From positions 1 through 64,000 of the forward strand of contig CAZAOG010000002.1 of the NCBI GenBank assembly GCA_964486645.1: a stretch of 64,000 nucleotides of DNA, written 5' to 3'. A program made the position numbers and the translations under genes. Position 1 is the first letter of the stretch. Every line of letters starts with the position of its first letter. The notes under the pieces were generated by a model. It worked only from the letters and a program-made list of their open reading frames with translations. It did no database searches and was not told the DNA's origin. Shown here piece by piece: positions 33,064 through 41,688 of the stretch. The stretch is from GCA-002790365 sp964486645. Lineage in GTDB: Bacteria > Bacteroidota > Ignavibacteria > Ignavibacteriales > Ignavibacteriaceae.

Positions 33064-34059
33064 TCACTCCATTTTCATATCGCGGGTCATCAAATCAGTG
33101 GTAGCTTTCAGCGGGTCTTTATCTTTGAAAAGTATATTATAAACTTCGTTTGTTATCGGTGTATCAACTTTCATTTTCTTTGCCAATTGAGATGCAGATT
33201 TGCTTGTCATCACCCCTTCTGCAACCATGGTCATTTCTTTTAGGACTTGTTTGAGTTTTTTACCGCCGCCTATTTGTTCACCCACAAAACGGTTACGACT
33301 GTGCTTACTCATACAAGTAACTATCAGATCACCCATACCCGAAAGGCCTGCAAATGTTTCGGGTTTGGCTCCCATTGCTATTCCCAAACGTGAAATCTCT
33401 GCAATGCCTCTTGTCATTATTGCGGCTTTTGTATTATCCCCGAATTTCACACCGTCAATTATTCCGGCACCGATTGCAATTACATTTTTGAAAGCCCCGC
33501 CCAATTCAACACCCAGTACATCGGTTGATGCATAAGCTCTAAAATAGGAAGTTATAAAAGCACTTTGTATTGTTTTTGAAGTTTCAAAATCTTTTGATGC
33601 GGTTACTACCGTGGTTGGAATTCTTCTGCTGACTTCTTCCGCATGACTCGGACCGGAGAGAACGCCTATTTGATTTTCCGATAAAGAGGGCACGGCATCA
33701 AGAAGCATTTGAGACATAGTAAGCAAGGTCTTGTTTTCAATCCCTTTAGATACACTGACCAATATTGAATTCTTCAAAAGATTCTTTTCAATTTTATTGA
33801 CAACGCTTCTTAAAAATTGAGAAGGAGCTGCCATCACAATCATATTTTTATCGGCAGCCGCTTCGTTTAAATTATGTGTGATAAGCATTTCATCCGGGAT
33901 TGGTACGCCGGGCAAATAGATTACGTTTTCACGTTTTTTTTCTAAAATTTTGGCGTAATCTTTTTTGTATTCCCAAAGAGTAACCGAGTGACCGTTATAA
34001 TGCAAAAGAATAGCTAATGTAGTTCCCCAGCCGCCTGCCCCAAGAACGGAAATTCTCAT
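33064..34059 (-). CDS. gpsA: Glycerol-3-phosphate dehydrogenase [NAD(P)+]
   Basis: A 331-aa enzyme making sn-glycerol-3-phosphate from dihydroxyacetone phosphate for phospholipids. The Rossmann motif is ISVLGAGGWGTTLA at the start. SVSKGIE and LSGPSHAEEV are conserved, and Lys of GAFKNVIAIGAGIIDG is the catalytic lysine; DLIVTCMSKHSRNR completes the signature. It is 6 nt downstream of plsY, whose product uses its glycerol-3-phosphate, so the two steps are encoded together. Confidence 0.97.
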   Translation of the reverse strand: MRISVLGAGGWGTTLAILLHYNGHSVTLWEYKKDYAKILEKKRENVIYLPGVPIPDEMLITHNLNEAAADKNMIVMAAPSQFLRSVVNKIEKNLLKNSILVSVSKGIENKTLLTMSQMLLDAVPSLSENQIGVLSGPSHAEEVSRRIPTTVVTASKDFETSKTIQSAFITSYFRAYASTDVLGVELGGAFKNVIAIGAGIIDGVKFGDNTKAAIMTRGIAEISRLGIAMGAKPETFAGLSGMGDLIVTCMSKHSRNRFVGEQIGGGKKLKQVLKEMTMVAEGVMTSKSASQLAKKMKVDTPITNEVYNILFKDKDPLKATTDLMTRDMKME

Positions 34060-34065
34060 AAGTTT

Positions 34066-34737
34066 TTAAATATATTTTTTCTTTTTAGAGAAGTTAAATT
34101 TGTTCTCATTTCCCTTTAATAATCGAGAAATATTTTTTCTATGAGTAAATATTACCAATAAGGAAAGGAAAAGTATAAAAGGAAGTAAAATTTGATACCC
34201 GGGAATATCTACGTGAAATATATTTTCTCTAACTATAAGAGCAAGTGGAACCGTGATTGCGGCAAAAATAGAACCTAAAGAAACGTATTTGGAAATCGAA
34301 ACTACAATTACAAATACACCGACCGCTATCAGCATATCCACCGTTATTAAAATCAACAGCATACCCAAGGCAGTTGCAATTCCCTTTCCTCCCTTAAATC
34401 CGGCAAAGATCGTCCAAATATGACCAATAACAGCAGAAATTCCTGCAATTATCTGAATAACGGTTAAATCATCAAAAGGTGTGGCATTATAGAACGGCAT
34501 TGATCCGGAAAATAAACGGGCAACAACAACAACAGCCAATGCTCCTTTAAGAGCATCTAAAAATATTACCGATAACCCGATTTTAAATCCTAAAACTCTT
34601 ATTACGTTAGTACCTCCGGCATTGCCGCTTCCGTGTTCGCGTATATCTATCCCCTTTGATAGTTTGCTTATAATGATGCTGTTAGGAATAGAGCCGAGTA
34701 GGTACGAGATTATTATTATCGCCAGTAAATTTATCAT
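34066..34737 (-). CDS. plsY: Glycerol-3-phosphate acyltransferase PlsY
   Basis: A 223-aa membrane acyltransferase that transfers acyl from acyl-phosphate to glycerol-3-phosphate. The three PlsY motifs are seen: LLGSIPNSIIISK at the first helix, GSGNAGGTNVIRVLG, and FAGFKGGKGIATALG. About five to six membrane helices are visible. The C-terminal tail is lysine-rich (FNFSKKKK). The gene leads a two-gene operon with gpsA. Confidence 0.96.
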   Translation of the reverse strand: MINLLAIIIISYLLGSIPNSIIISKLSKGIDIREHGSGNAGGTNVIRVLGFKIGLSVIFLDALKGALAVVVVARLFSGSMPFYNATPFDDLTVIQIIAGISAVIGHIWTIFAGFKGGKGIATALGMLLILITVDMLIAVGVFVIVVSISKYVSLGSIFAAITVPLALIVRENIFHVDIPGYQILLPFILFLSLLVIFTHRKNISRLLKGNENKFNFSKKKKYI

Positions 34738-35102
34738 TGTTATATATTCATTTTAATAAATGTCATATAAACTTAATCATAAATGGAATTATTTTCAATG
34801 AAATTCAGACGTTTATCACGTTGATATATTTTATCTGCAAGAAGCAGTACGGGGATAATATCTATATAAGGATTTATATGCCTCACAGCTTGCATTACCA
34901 GGTCCTTACTTTCATTATACGCTTCCCGGCTTAATGTGTCTGCCATTATAAATCCATTGGATAGAGAATGACCAAGCTTAGAATCAAATTCAATTTTTTT
35001 AGTAAGTTACAGCGGTTTGGGGAGAACCTGTTTATAGCTACAAATAAAGTCACACTATCATAAAATTAGATTTTATCTGTTATTTTACACTTACAGTTAT
35101 TA
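34738..35102. other. Intergenic region between plsY and the TonB receptor gene
   Basis: The plsY promoter must lie in the first part. Apart from a 57-codon minus-strand frame (34773-34946) I see no repeat, RNA gene or strong terminator. A 65-codon plus-strand frame over the same bases (34737-34934) has an isoleucine/phenylalanine-rich, unlikely composition. Confidence 0.4.
34773..34946 (-). CDS. Possible 57-aa protein or gene fragment
   Basis: ATG 34946 opens a 57-codon frame to TAA at 34773. The frame is in fact open 20 codons further upstream without a start, reading KKIEFDSKLGHSLSNGFI. The product (MADTLSREAYNESKDLVMQ, then VRHINPYIDIIPVLLLAD) has a balanced, helical, protein-like composition, in contrast to the opposite strand. 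It could be a small gene with a weak GGA site, or the 3' end of a decayed gene. No family is recognised. It runs into the plsY promoter region. Confidence 0.35.
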   Translation of the reverse strand: MADTLSREAYNESKDLVMQAVRHINPYIDIIPVLLLADKIYQRDKRLNFIENNSIYD

Positions 35103-37343
35103 TCAAAAAAAGAATTTTATACCCGCAGTTGGTAAAAGACCCACTGTTCTACTGCTGAAATTACCATTAAAAACGTTAAATGTAAGAAATGTAGGATTCT
35201 GATAATTATATACATTATAAATTGATACTGATAATTCGCTTTTTAAACCAAACAATATGTTTTTATAAACCATACTTACATCCAGCCTGTTATAAAGCGG
35301 AAGTCTGTATTTATTATATTCTCCGTAATCTATTACTCTCTTAGGATCAACGCTGCCTCCTGAAAAAACAATGTATTTATTAACCGGCAAACTGATTGGA
35401 AGACCTGATGCTAGTACAAAAGTTGCCGACAATATTAAATTTTTTGAGAGATTATAGTTTAACACAATATTCAACTGGTGCACACGGTTAAAGCCGGGTA
35501 CAAATTTTTTGTCAAAATTTTTACCGCCAATCTTTCTAAAAGCTTTGTTCCATGTGTAATTAACCCAACCGGAAAGTCTCCCTTCTCTTTTGGATAACTG
35601 TATTTCCATTCCGTAAGCCCACCCTTTACCAACAAGCAGTTGTTCATTTAATCTATCCGGATCTGCATCATAATAATTCAGTCTGAACTGCGAAACATTT
35701 TTCATATCTCTATAATATAAATCCAGACTAAATTCATATTCCGATTTATTTAATGAAAATATTTTCGTTAAACCTATCGATGTCTCGTTACCGTTTATCG
35801 GTTTTAGATTTTTATTGGATGGATAAAAAATATCATTCGGCGCGTAAAATTTTGTGGACGACAAAGTATGTACATATTGATGTGTTCCTGTATAAGATAA
35901 TTTAACGGCAGTTGCATCATCAATTAAATAATTTATACTGATTCTCGGATCAATGAAACTGTATTTACCGTCATATTTTTTAACATTGAAAGTAGATATG
36001 TTAACGCCGAGGTTTGCTTCCAAGTAATTTGTAAATTTTAATTTGGCGTTACTAAAAAGATTGGTCTCATAAGCATCAAGGTTATAAACGTTTGTATTGG
36101 AGTTTAACAAATCGCTTGTAACATCAAACTTGTAATATCTTAAATCACCGCCAAATTTCAGATTCAGAGTTTTGAAAACGTTATAATCGTTTTTAATTTT
36201 AAATATAAATTCTGTTATACCGGGATTTTTTGCTGTTTCACCTCTTTTATATTCTGAAAAATACCTCGAATAAACAAGTGATATATCGCTGAAAAAAGAA
36301 GAATTCCATATCCTATTGTATCTGAGATGCGCTGCATAATTACCCCATTTTGTGTTTTTGCTAGTGTTATCATAAAGACTCTGCTGTTGTTCGGTATAAT
36401 GGTCAGTTCCGTAATACGAACTGAAAAACAAATGGTCGGAAGGTGATAGGTTAAATGTTAATTTTGAATATATATCGCTGAATGAATAATTGAAATCGGT
36501 TATATTCGCAAGTGAATTAATTAAATCCAAGTAAGTTCTTCTAGCTGAAATCATAATGGAAGCATTATTTCCCAACGGTCCGTCTATCATCAACTGTGAT
36601 GAAAGGAGACTGATACCGGCGCTCATTTTCAATTTTTTCGGATTCCCTCTTTTGAGATTAATATTTATAACAGAAGAAAGTTTTTCCGAATATTCCGGTG
36701 GTATATAACCTTTATAAAATTCTACACTGTTAATTGCATCGGTATTGAAGGAGCTAAAGTAACCGAGCAAATGAATCGGATTATAAATCTGTACCCCGTC
36801 GAGCAGCATAAGATTTTGATCCTGGTCACCCCCGCGCACATTAAAACGAGCGGAGCCTTCGGTAGAAGTACTTACGCCCGGAAGAAGCTGTAAAATTTTT
36901 GTTATATCACTTTCTCCGCCTACAGAAGGTAAATATTTAACTTCTTTCGCAGAAAAATATTGATAGCCGGTCTGCTTTAATATTTTATCTTTTTTTAATT
37001 TCGATGTTACCTTTATTTCCCCAATTATAATAGGGTTTTCTTCTAATCTGATATAAACAGCAGCGCTTCTGTCAAGTATCTCCTGTACTTTTAATGCTTT
37101 GGTTTTATATCCAATAAAGCTGATGGAAATAGTGTCATTACCGGTTGTTGCTATTGAAAACCAGCCGGATTGATTTGTAACCGCGTATGTATCTAATGTT
37201 TTATTCGTGATATAAGCTCCGATGAGGGGGCCGCCGTTTAACGAATCTACTACGTATCCGCTTATATTTTTTTGCGTCTGTGCAAAACTTACACCGGTTA
37301 AAAAGAGAATTATTAGAATTACTTTACTGCAATATCTGCCCAT
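35103..37343 (-). CDS. TonB-dependent receptor with carboxypeptidase-like N-terminal domain
   Basis: A 746-aa outer-membrane receptor. A signal peptide (VILIILFLTGVSFAQ) comes first, followed by a CarboxypepD_reg-like beta-sandwich at about 25-110 (ISGYVVDSLNGGPLIGAYI). The plug domain lies near 125-235 (VKYLPSVGGESDITKILQLLPGV, cut here for its length limits; then FNVRGGDQDQNLMLLDGV). The remaining 500 residues are barrel strands ending GIKFFF with the terminal aromatic residue. It takes up a ligand, often a metal chelate or peptide, with TonB energy. Its ATG lies 25 nt inside the upstream DUF4249 gene, so both are coupled. Confidence 0.93.
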   Translation of the reverse strand: MGRYCSKVILIILFLTGVSFAQTQKNISGYVVDSLNGGPLIGAYITNKTLDTYAVTNQSGWFSIATTGNDTISISFIGYKTKALKVQEILDRSAAVYIRLEENPIIIGEIKVTSKLKKDKILKQTGYQYFSAKEVKYLPSVGGESDITKILQLLPGVSTSTEGSARFNVRGGDQDQNLMLLDGVQIYNPIHLLGYFSSFNTDAINSVEFYKGYIPPEYSEKLSSVININLKRGNPKKLKMSAGISLLSSQLMIDGPLGNNASIMISARRTYLDLINSLANITDFNYSFSDIYSKLTFNLSPSDHLFFSSYYGTDHYTEQQQSLYDNTSKNTKWGNYAAHLRYNRIWNSSFFSDISLVYSRYFSEYKRGETAKNPGITEFIFKIKNDYNVFKTLNLKFGGDLRYYKFDVTSDLLNSNTNVYNLDAYETNLFSNAKLKFTNYLEANLGVNISTFNVKKYDGKYSFIDPRISINYLIDDATAVKLSYTGTHQYVHTLSSTKFYAPNDIFYPSNKNLKPINGNETSIGLTKIFSLNKSEYEFSLDLYYRDMKNVSQFRLNYYDADPDRLNEQLLVGKGWAYGMEIQLSKREGRLSGWVNYTWNKAFRKIGGKNFDKKFVPGFNRVHQLNIVLNYNLSKNLILSATFVLASGLPISLPVNKYIVFSGGSVDPKRVIDYGEYNKYRLPLYNRLDVSMVYKNILFGLKSELSVSIYNVYNYQNPTFLTFNVFNGNFSSRTVGLLPTAGIKFFF

Positions 37344-38248
37344 ATTGAATCCCTTGTAATTGCAGTAAAAATTCCCAGTCCACCTACTATGTTAGTAGGT
37401 ATCTGTACTATTTCCGTATTAAATTCGTCTCCGATATTTTCTATTTGATTTTTTAGAGCATTTCTAAATTGAAAATGGATTGGCGTAATATGTTCCAGAT
37501 AAATAATAGCTTTATTTGTATCCGTTAGAGCATTTAAATCATTATAAGAAGAGAATCTGATATTCTGGCTTTTGTTTTTGCCATCAGTAATAAAATACAA
37601 ATAGTCGTCGGATAAACGCCCCCAATAAAAAATATTATTAACTCCATTATTATAAACGAATTCACCGTATGCTAAGATTCTGTAATAATTTGTTTCATCT
37701 GTTGGGAAATCAGCATTAATATTAATCTCAACATTCATATATCTTACACCTGCTCCATTATACTTTATATCTTTTTGTAATATTACCGAAACGTTATTAA
37801 TTTTTGTTTTAGAAGGGTAATTTGTTTCAGCGTAAACTTTCTGCCCTTCATATTCCACCTCTAAGGTACATTTTTCGGCGAAAGGTACTTTCATTTCTTT
37901 TGAATATGTTGTCGGATAATACACATTATCATTTAAGTCCAACAAAAAAGGCGTGCCGCTGTCAAAAGAAAGTTTCACAACTGCACCGATTACATTAAAT
38001 CTTGGATCAAAATTAATGAAGGGCATAGAAGCATTTTCATACGGTGTTAATGTTTTTGTAACCTTAACATTAACAGTTGTATAGCCTTCCATTATATATG
38101 ATTCAATCACAAGTTTGTTTTCTGTTTGCGGTTTTTCATAATTAACTGCTTTATCACAGGAAGATACAATGAAAATACCGAATAAAATTAAAATCAGATA
38201 ACCAGTTCGCGATAAAAGTTTTATGCTGAATGAATTGGTTTGTTTCAT
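37319..38248 (-). CDS. DUF4249 family lipoprotein
   Basis: A 309-aa lipoprotein with lipobox IVSSC (Cys31), matching DUF4249 of Bacteroidota: KLVIESYIMEG, then TVNVKVTKTLTPYENA, and LEVEYEGQKVYAETNYP. Members are encoded right before TonB-dependent receptors, as here, and are thought to be their surface-exposed lipoprotein partner, like SusD in another system; this is inference for DUF4249. Its 3' end overlaps the receptor gene by 25 nt. The ligand is unknown. Confidence 0.88.
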   Translation of the reverse strand: MKQTNSFSIKLLSRTGYLILILFGIFIVSSCDKAVNYEKPQTENKLVIESYIMEGYTTVNVKVTKTLTPYENASMPFINFDPRFNVIGAVVKLSFDSGTPFLLDLNDNVYYPTTYSKEMKVPFAEKCTLEVEYEGQKVYAETNYPSKTKINNVSVILQKDIKYNGAGVRYMNVEININADFPTDETNYYRILAYGEFVYNNGVNNIFYWGRLSDDYLYFITDGKNKSQNIRFSSYNDLNALTDTNKAIIYLEHITPIHFQFRNALKNQIENIGDEFNTEIVQIPTNIVGGLGIFTAITRDSIWADIAVK

Positions 38249-38337
38249 AAAATAACATACCTTAATTAATTCGACTTACCGGAAAAGCAAAAATATGAAA
38301 TATTTTTAAATCCCGGTAAGCCTTAATAGTTTAATTA

Positions 38338-39615
38338 TTATTCTGTATCAAATTCAACTTGTAAATCACCAACGTATAAGGTTTTGGGGAAATTAATATT
38401 TTGAGAAAAATAAACTGCACCGAATACATCATCATGCTGCTGGTATTTTACATCTCCTTTAAGGGTTTGCCCTAAAACAGGTACATTTATAGATACATTA
38501 AATTTAACCTCAAGGTCTCCAGTATCTTGCTCAACACCGCTGAAATGCATGACGGTATTTGGCTGCAATACATCCCTTAAAACCGGACTCCAATAATTTC
38601 CATATACCCAGCCTGTCCGGTAATTATGATAAAAAAAGCCTGTCCATCCATTATATGGTGAATCTAAGTAGACACTAACTCCGCCAAGTGGGGAATTCGT
38701 AGTACTATTTACATTAACAAATTTCATTTTAAATTCGAACTCAGGTTCACCGTTTGTCCAATACGGTTCATAATTTGATATGTTATTTACTGAAAAACCT
38801 TTCAAAATAAGTGTTTGGAATTGTCCCCAAGTATGTCCACTACCCCCGGAACCACCACCAGAACCGCCAAGGCCACCATCGTCTATTAGTTGTTTCCTCG
38901 GCTTTATTTCATCTTTTACAGGTGTTTTCAGTTTATCTATTTTTTTATTTTGCCACTGAGCATCATCATTACTCGAATAATTTTTAAGTTCATTCTTTAG
39001 TGAAGGGCTAATTTTATCCAATATCATTTTTCTTTCATTTTCGGATAATATTACATAAGGAATGTTTGGGGCGGTTTCTTTTGTAATAATTACTTTCTCT
39101 CCGTTTTTATTATACCCAACTAACTCCCTAATTTCCGTATCTTGAACTCCAAAGGGATAATAAGCAACTATCAACCCACCGTTAGCTTTAATTTCATTAT
39201 CAGTCCATCTAGCAGCATAAGGCATAGCAATTTGAAGATTGTTAAAATTATTTTCTAATTCATTAATTTTAATTTCTTTAACGGTGCCAAAATTTGAAGT
39301 GTTTTTATTCAAGGAGCTACTAACTTTTAATTCTTTAGCCGTATTTTCAATTTCGCCAAGTGTATTTGGATTTAAATAATCTAATGGCACTTCAAAATCA
39401 CCGTCAATTTGTGTGGATATTTTTGCAAACACTTCTTGGCGTACCTTATCATTTTTCTGCAGTTCATAAGCTAAAACTTTTGCTAAGTTTGCAGCTGTTT
39501 GTTGTTTCTTATTGAATACTACATTAGATGTTGTTTGTGATTCAGGAGCATTAACAGATGAATTATCCGTACATTGAACAAATAAAAAAACAAGCATAAA
39601 GCTAAATAAATACAA
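38338..39615 (-). CDS. Orphan two-part lipoprotein with Gly/Ser linker
   Basis: A 425-aa predicted lipoprotein (lipobox FVQC, Cys15). An N-terminal helical part (residues 30-240, with peptides such as AANLAKVLAYELQK) is joined by a Gly/Ser linker at 247-260 (GGLGGSGGGSGGSG) to a C-terminal beta-rich half with many Trp and Tyr (GWTGFFYHNYRTGWVYGNYW). I do not recognise either half. The start is uncertain: TTG 39615 is the earliest start giving a full signal peptide, ATG 39597 is the alternative. It lies 89 nt upstream of the DUF4249 gene and may be part of the same surface system. Confidence 0.72.
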   Translation of the reverse strand: MYLFSFMLVFLFVQCTDNSSVNAPESQTTSNVVFNKKQQTAANLAKVLAYELQKNDKVRQEVFAKISTQIDGDFEVPLDYLNPNTLGEIENTAKELKVSSSLNKNTSNFGTVKEIKINELENNFNNLQIAMPYAARWTDNEIKANGGLIVAYYPFGVQDTEIRELVGYNKNGEKVIITKETAPNIPYVILSENERKMILDKISPSLKNELKNYSSNDDAQWQNKKIDKLKTPVKDEIKPRKQLIDDGGLGGSGGGSGGSGHTWGQFQTLILKGFSVNNISNYEPYWTNGEPEFEFKMKFVNVNSTTNSPLGGVSVYLDSPYNGWTGFFYHNYRTGWVYGNYWSPVLRDVLQPNTVMHFSGVEQDTGDLEVKFNVSINVPVLGQTLKGDVKYQQHDDVFGAVYFSQNINFPKTLYVGDLQVEFDTE

Positions 39616-39836
39616 GAATGCTTTCTTTACATTACTAACACAACTTTTACTAACCTTAAAAAATAAGTTGTGGGTGGGGGGCCTTAGGATGTTTTGTTAT
39701 CATAACACTTTTTCCTTAATAATTAGTTAAAAAATTTTGCGTTAATAACACCGCAATTTTATAACACATAATTTTAATTATGTATAAAAAAAAATTAAAA
39801 AGTATTTAATTAAATTACAACATGTTAATTTAGGAA
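39616..39836. other. Intergenic region upstream of the orphan lipoprotein
   Basis: Together with the inverted repeat and flanks this forms a 327-base gap between ispD and the lipoprotein gene. It contains the lipoprotein promoter region, with a T/A-rich stretch at 39720-39830 and a G-run (39670-39680). No frame or RNA structure is convincing. Confidence 0.4.
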
Positions 39837-39909
39837 GCGTGCAAATTTTCGGTTGCTTTTTCATATTTTACACCTTTATGGCGTTTTTAGCAACCGAAAA
39901 TTGTCACGC
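39837..39909. repeat. Long inverted repeat, 21-bp arms
   Basis: Arms at 39837-39857 and 39889-39909 match with two mismatches. The inner 14 bases (aattttcggttgct and its complement) are perfect, around a 31-nt spacer. It starts 33 nt past the ispD stop. No U-tract follows on the ispD strand, so it is an atypical terminator. A miniature mobile element or protein-binding site is equally possible. Confidence 0.6.
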
Positions 39910-39942
39910 CTATTTAATTTTTGGAATGCGAAGTTAAAGGAA

Positions 39943-40617
39943 CTATTTAATGTATGTTTTGAAGATATTTAAGTCTTCTTTTGTTGTAATCTTTATATTG
40001 ATTGCAGAACCGTTAATAAGGAATATTCTTTTGCCGATTTTTTTCATTAGACTTGATTCATCAGTTCCTTTAAAATTATTTTCTTCGGCATATTTTATTG
40101 CTTTTATAAAATCTTTATATTTAAAAATTTGAGGCGTTTGAATGTAACGAACATTGGTTCGGTCAATATAATTTTGAATTGTTCTTTTGCCCAAAGCAAG
40201 AGTATCTTTAGCCTTAATACTTACCACAGCATTTCCGTACTTTTTTGCAAACTTTATGGAATTGTTTAAAACATTTTTGGTTAAAAGAGGTCTTGCCGCG
40301 TCGTGAACTACTATTAAATCATTTTTATCTGCTTTTAATGATTTTATGCAGTTGAAAACAGAATCTTGTCGTGTTTTGCCTCCGGGTACAATAGCGCCAA
40401 CTTTTGTAAAGTTATACCTCTGTTTAATTTGATTTAATTTTTTGTGAAACTTTGGCTCGGCGGCAATTATTATTTGATTTACCAAACCGGATTTTTGGAA
40501 AATCTCTATCGTGTAGGCAATAAGTTCTTTGCCATAAAATTTTAGATACTGCTTAGGAACGGAACTTCCGCTCCTAAGCCCTTTACCGCCGGCCGGTATA
40601 ATTGTAAAAGTTCTCAT
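39943..40617 (-). CDS. ispD: 2-C-methyl-D-erythritol 4-phosphate cytidylyltransferase IspD
   Basis: A 224-aa cytidylyltransferase of the MEP isoprenoid pathway. The N-terminal CTP loop reads IIPAGGKGLRSGSSVPKQYL, with the conserved Arg/Lys pattern. VVHDAARPLLTK is the central motif, followed by RTNVRYIQTPQIF and TDESSLMKKIG. Length is normal. The ATG overlaps the queA stop by 4 nt (ATGA). With ispG at 55 kb it shows the organism uses the MEP route. Confidence 0.95.
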   Translation of the reverse strand: MRTFTIIPAGGKGLRSGSSVPKQYLKFYGKELIAYTIEIFQKSGLVNQIIIAAEPKFHKKLNQIKQRYNFTKVGAIVPGGKTRQDSVFNCIKSLKADKNDLIVVHDAARPLLTKNVLNNSIKFAKKYGNAVVSIKAKDTLALGKRTIQNYIDRTNVRYIQTPQIFKYKDFIKAIKYAEENNFKGTDESSLMKKIGKRIFLINGSAINIKITTKEDLNIFKTYIK

Positions 40618-41648
40618 TTAATTAACATTGCATCGCCGTAACTTAGAAATCTGTATTTTTCTCTCATAGCTTTTTTGTAAGATTTCATCAAAAAGTCATA
40701 ACCGGCAAATGCACTAGCCAACATTACCAAAGTAGATTCAGGTGCGTGGAAATTAGTAATTAATTTATCAACAATTTTAAAATCATAAGGAGGATAAATA
40801 AATTTATCCGTCCACCCGCTGCTTGGTTTAACCAAACCGGCGGCAGTAATCGATGTTTCCAAAGCACGTGTTGCACTTGTTCCTACAACGATAACATTCT
40901 TTTTGGAAGTTTTTGCTTTATTGATCAATTCCGCCGCTTTAGGTGTGATTTCATAAAACTCGGAATCCATTTTATGTTTTGTAAGGTCTTCAACTTCAAC
41001 AGGTCTGAAAGTTCCCAGACCTATATGCAGAATTACAGGTACGATTTTTATTCCTTTTCTTGTTATTTTGCTTAAAAGTTTTTCCGTAAAATGAAGTCCT
41101 GCAGTAGGCGCAGCAACCGCACCGTCAACTTTAGCGTAAACGGTTTGATAATTTTCTTTATCTTCAGGTTCCACATCTCTTTTAATATAAGGCGGTAAAG
41201 GGGTATGCCCGATTTTTTCAACCGCGTTAAAAACATTTCCGGGTTGATTGAAGCGTACTGTTCTGCCTCTTGAGGTGGTGTTGTCAATAACTTCGCACCA
41301 AAGTTTATCATTAAAATATATTTTATTTCCGATTCTAACTTTTCTTGCCGGGTCTACAATTACATCCCAAATACAATCTTCTTCATTAAGTTCACGCAGC
41401 AAAAAGACTTCAATTTTAGCGTTGGTTTTTTCTTTTTTACCGTAAAGTCTTGCTTGGAATACGCGTGTTTCATTAATAACAAGCACATCACCTTTTGACA
41501 TATAATCAATTACATCCGAAAAGACTTTGTGTTCTACAGTTTCCGTTTTTTTGTCTAAAACAATTAATCTTGCTTTATCTCTCGGAGTTACCGGATATTT
41601 GGCAATATAAGTTTTAGGTAAATTAAATTTAAAATCAGATAGCTTCAT
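40614..41648 (-). CDS. queA: S-adenosylmethionine:tRNA ribosyltransferase-isomerase QueA
   Basis: A 344-aa enzyme that adds the epoxycyclopentane ring to preQ1 in tRNA, the step after the queC/queF products and Tgt. Blocks typical of QueA: FNLPKTYIAKYPVTPRDKARLI near the start (first part shown), NETRVFQARLYGKK, GAVAAPTAGLHFTEKLL and the C-terminal NFHAPESTLVMLASAFAGYD. Length is standard. It is co-translated with ispD. Confidence 0.97.
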   Translation of the reverse strand: MKLSDFKFNLPKTYIAKYPVTPRDKARLIVLDKKTETVEHKVFSDVIDYMSKGDVLVINETRVFQARLYGKKEKTNAKIEVFLLRELNEEDCIWDVIVDPARKVRIGNKIYFNDKLWCEVIDNTTSRGRTVRFNQPGNVFNAVEKIGHTPLPPYIKRDVEPEDKENYQTVYAKVDGAVAAPTAGLHFTEKLLSKITRKGIKIVPVILHIGLGTFRPVEVEDLTKHKMDSEFYEITPKAAELINKAKTSKKNVIVVGTSATRALETSITAAGLVKPSSGWTDKFIYPPYDFKIVDKLITNFHAPESTLVMLASAFAGYDFLMKSYKKAMREKYRFLSYGDAMLIK

Positions 41649-41688
41649 ATTTTTAGCATCCTTTATTTAGTTAACAAATTCTTTATAA

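Noticed and set aside
34737..34934. 65-codon plus-strand frame between plsY and the TonB gene
   Set aside because: Isoleucine/phenylalanine-rich and less protein-like than the minus-strand frame over the same bases.
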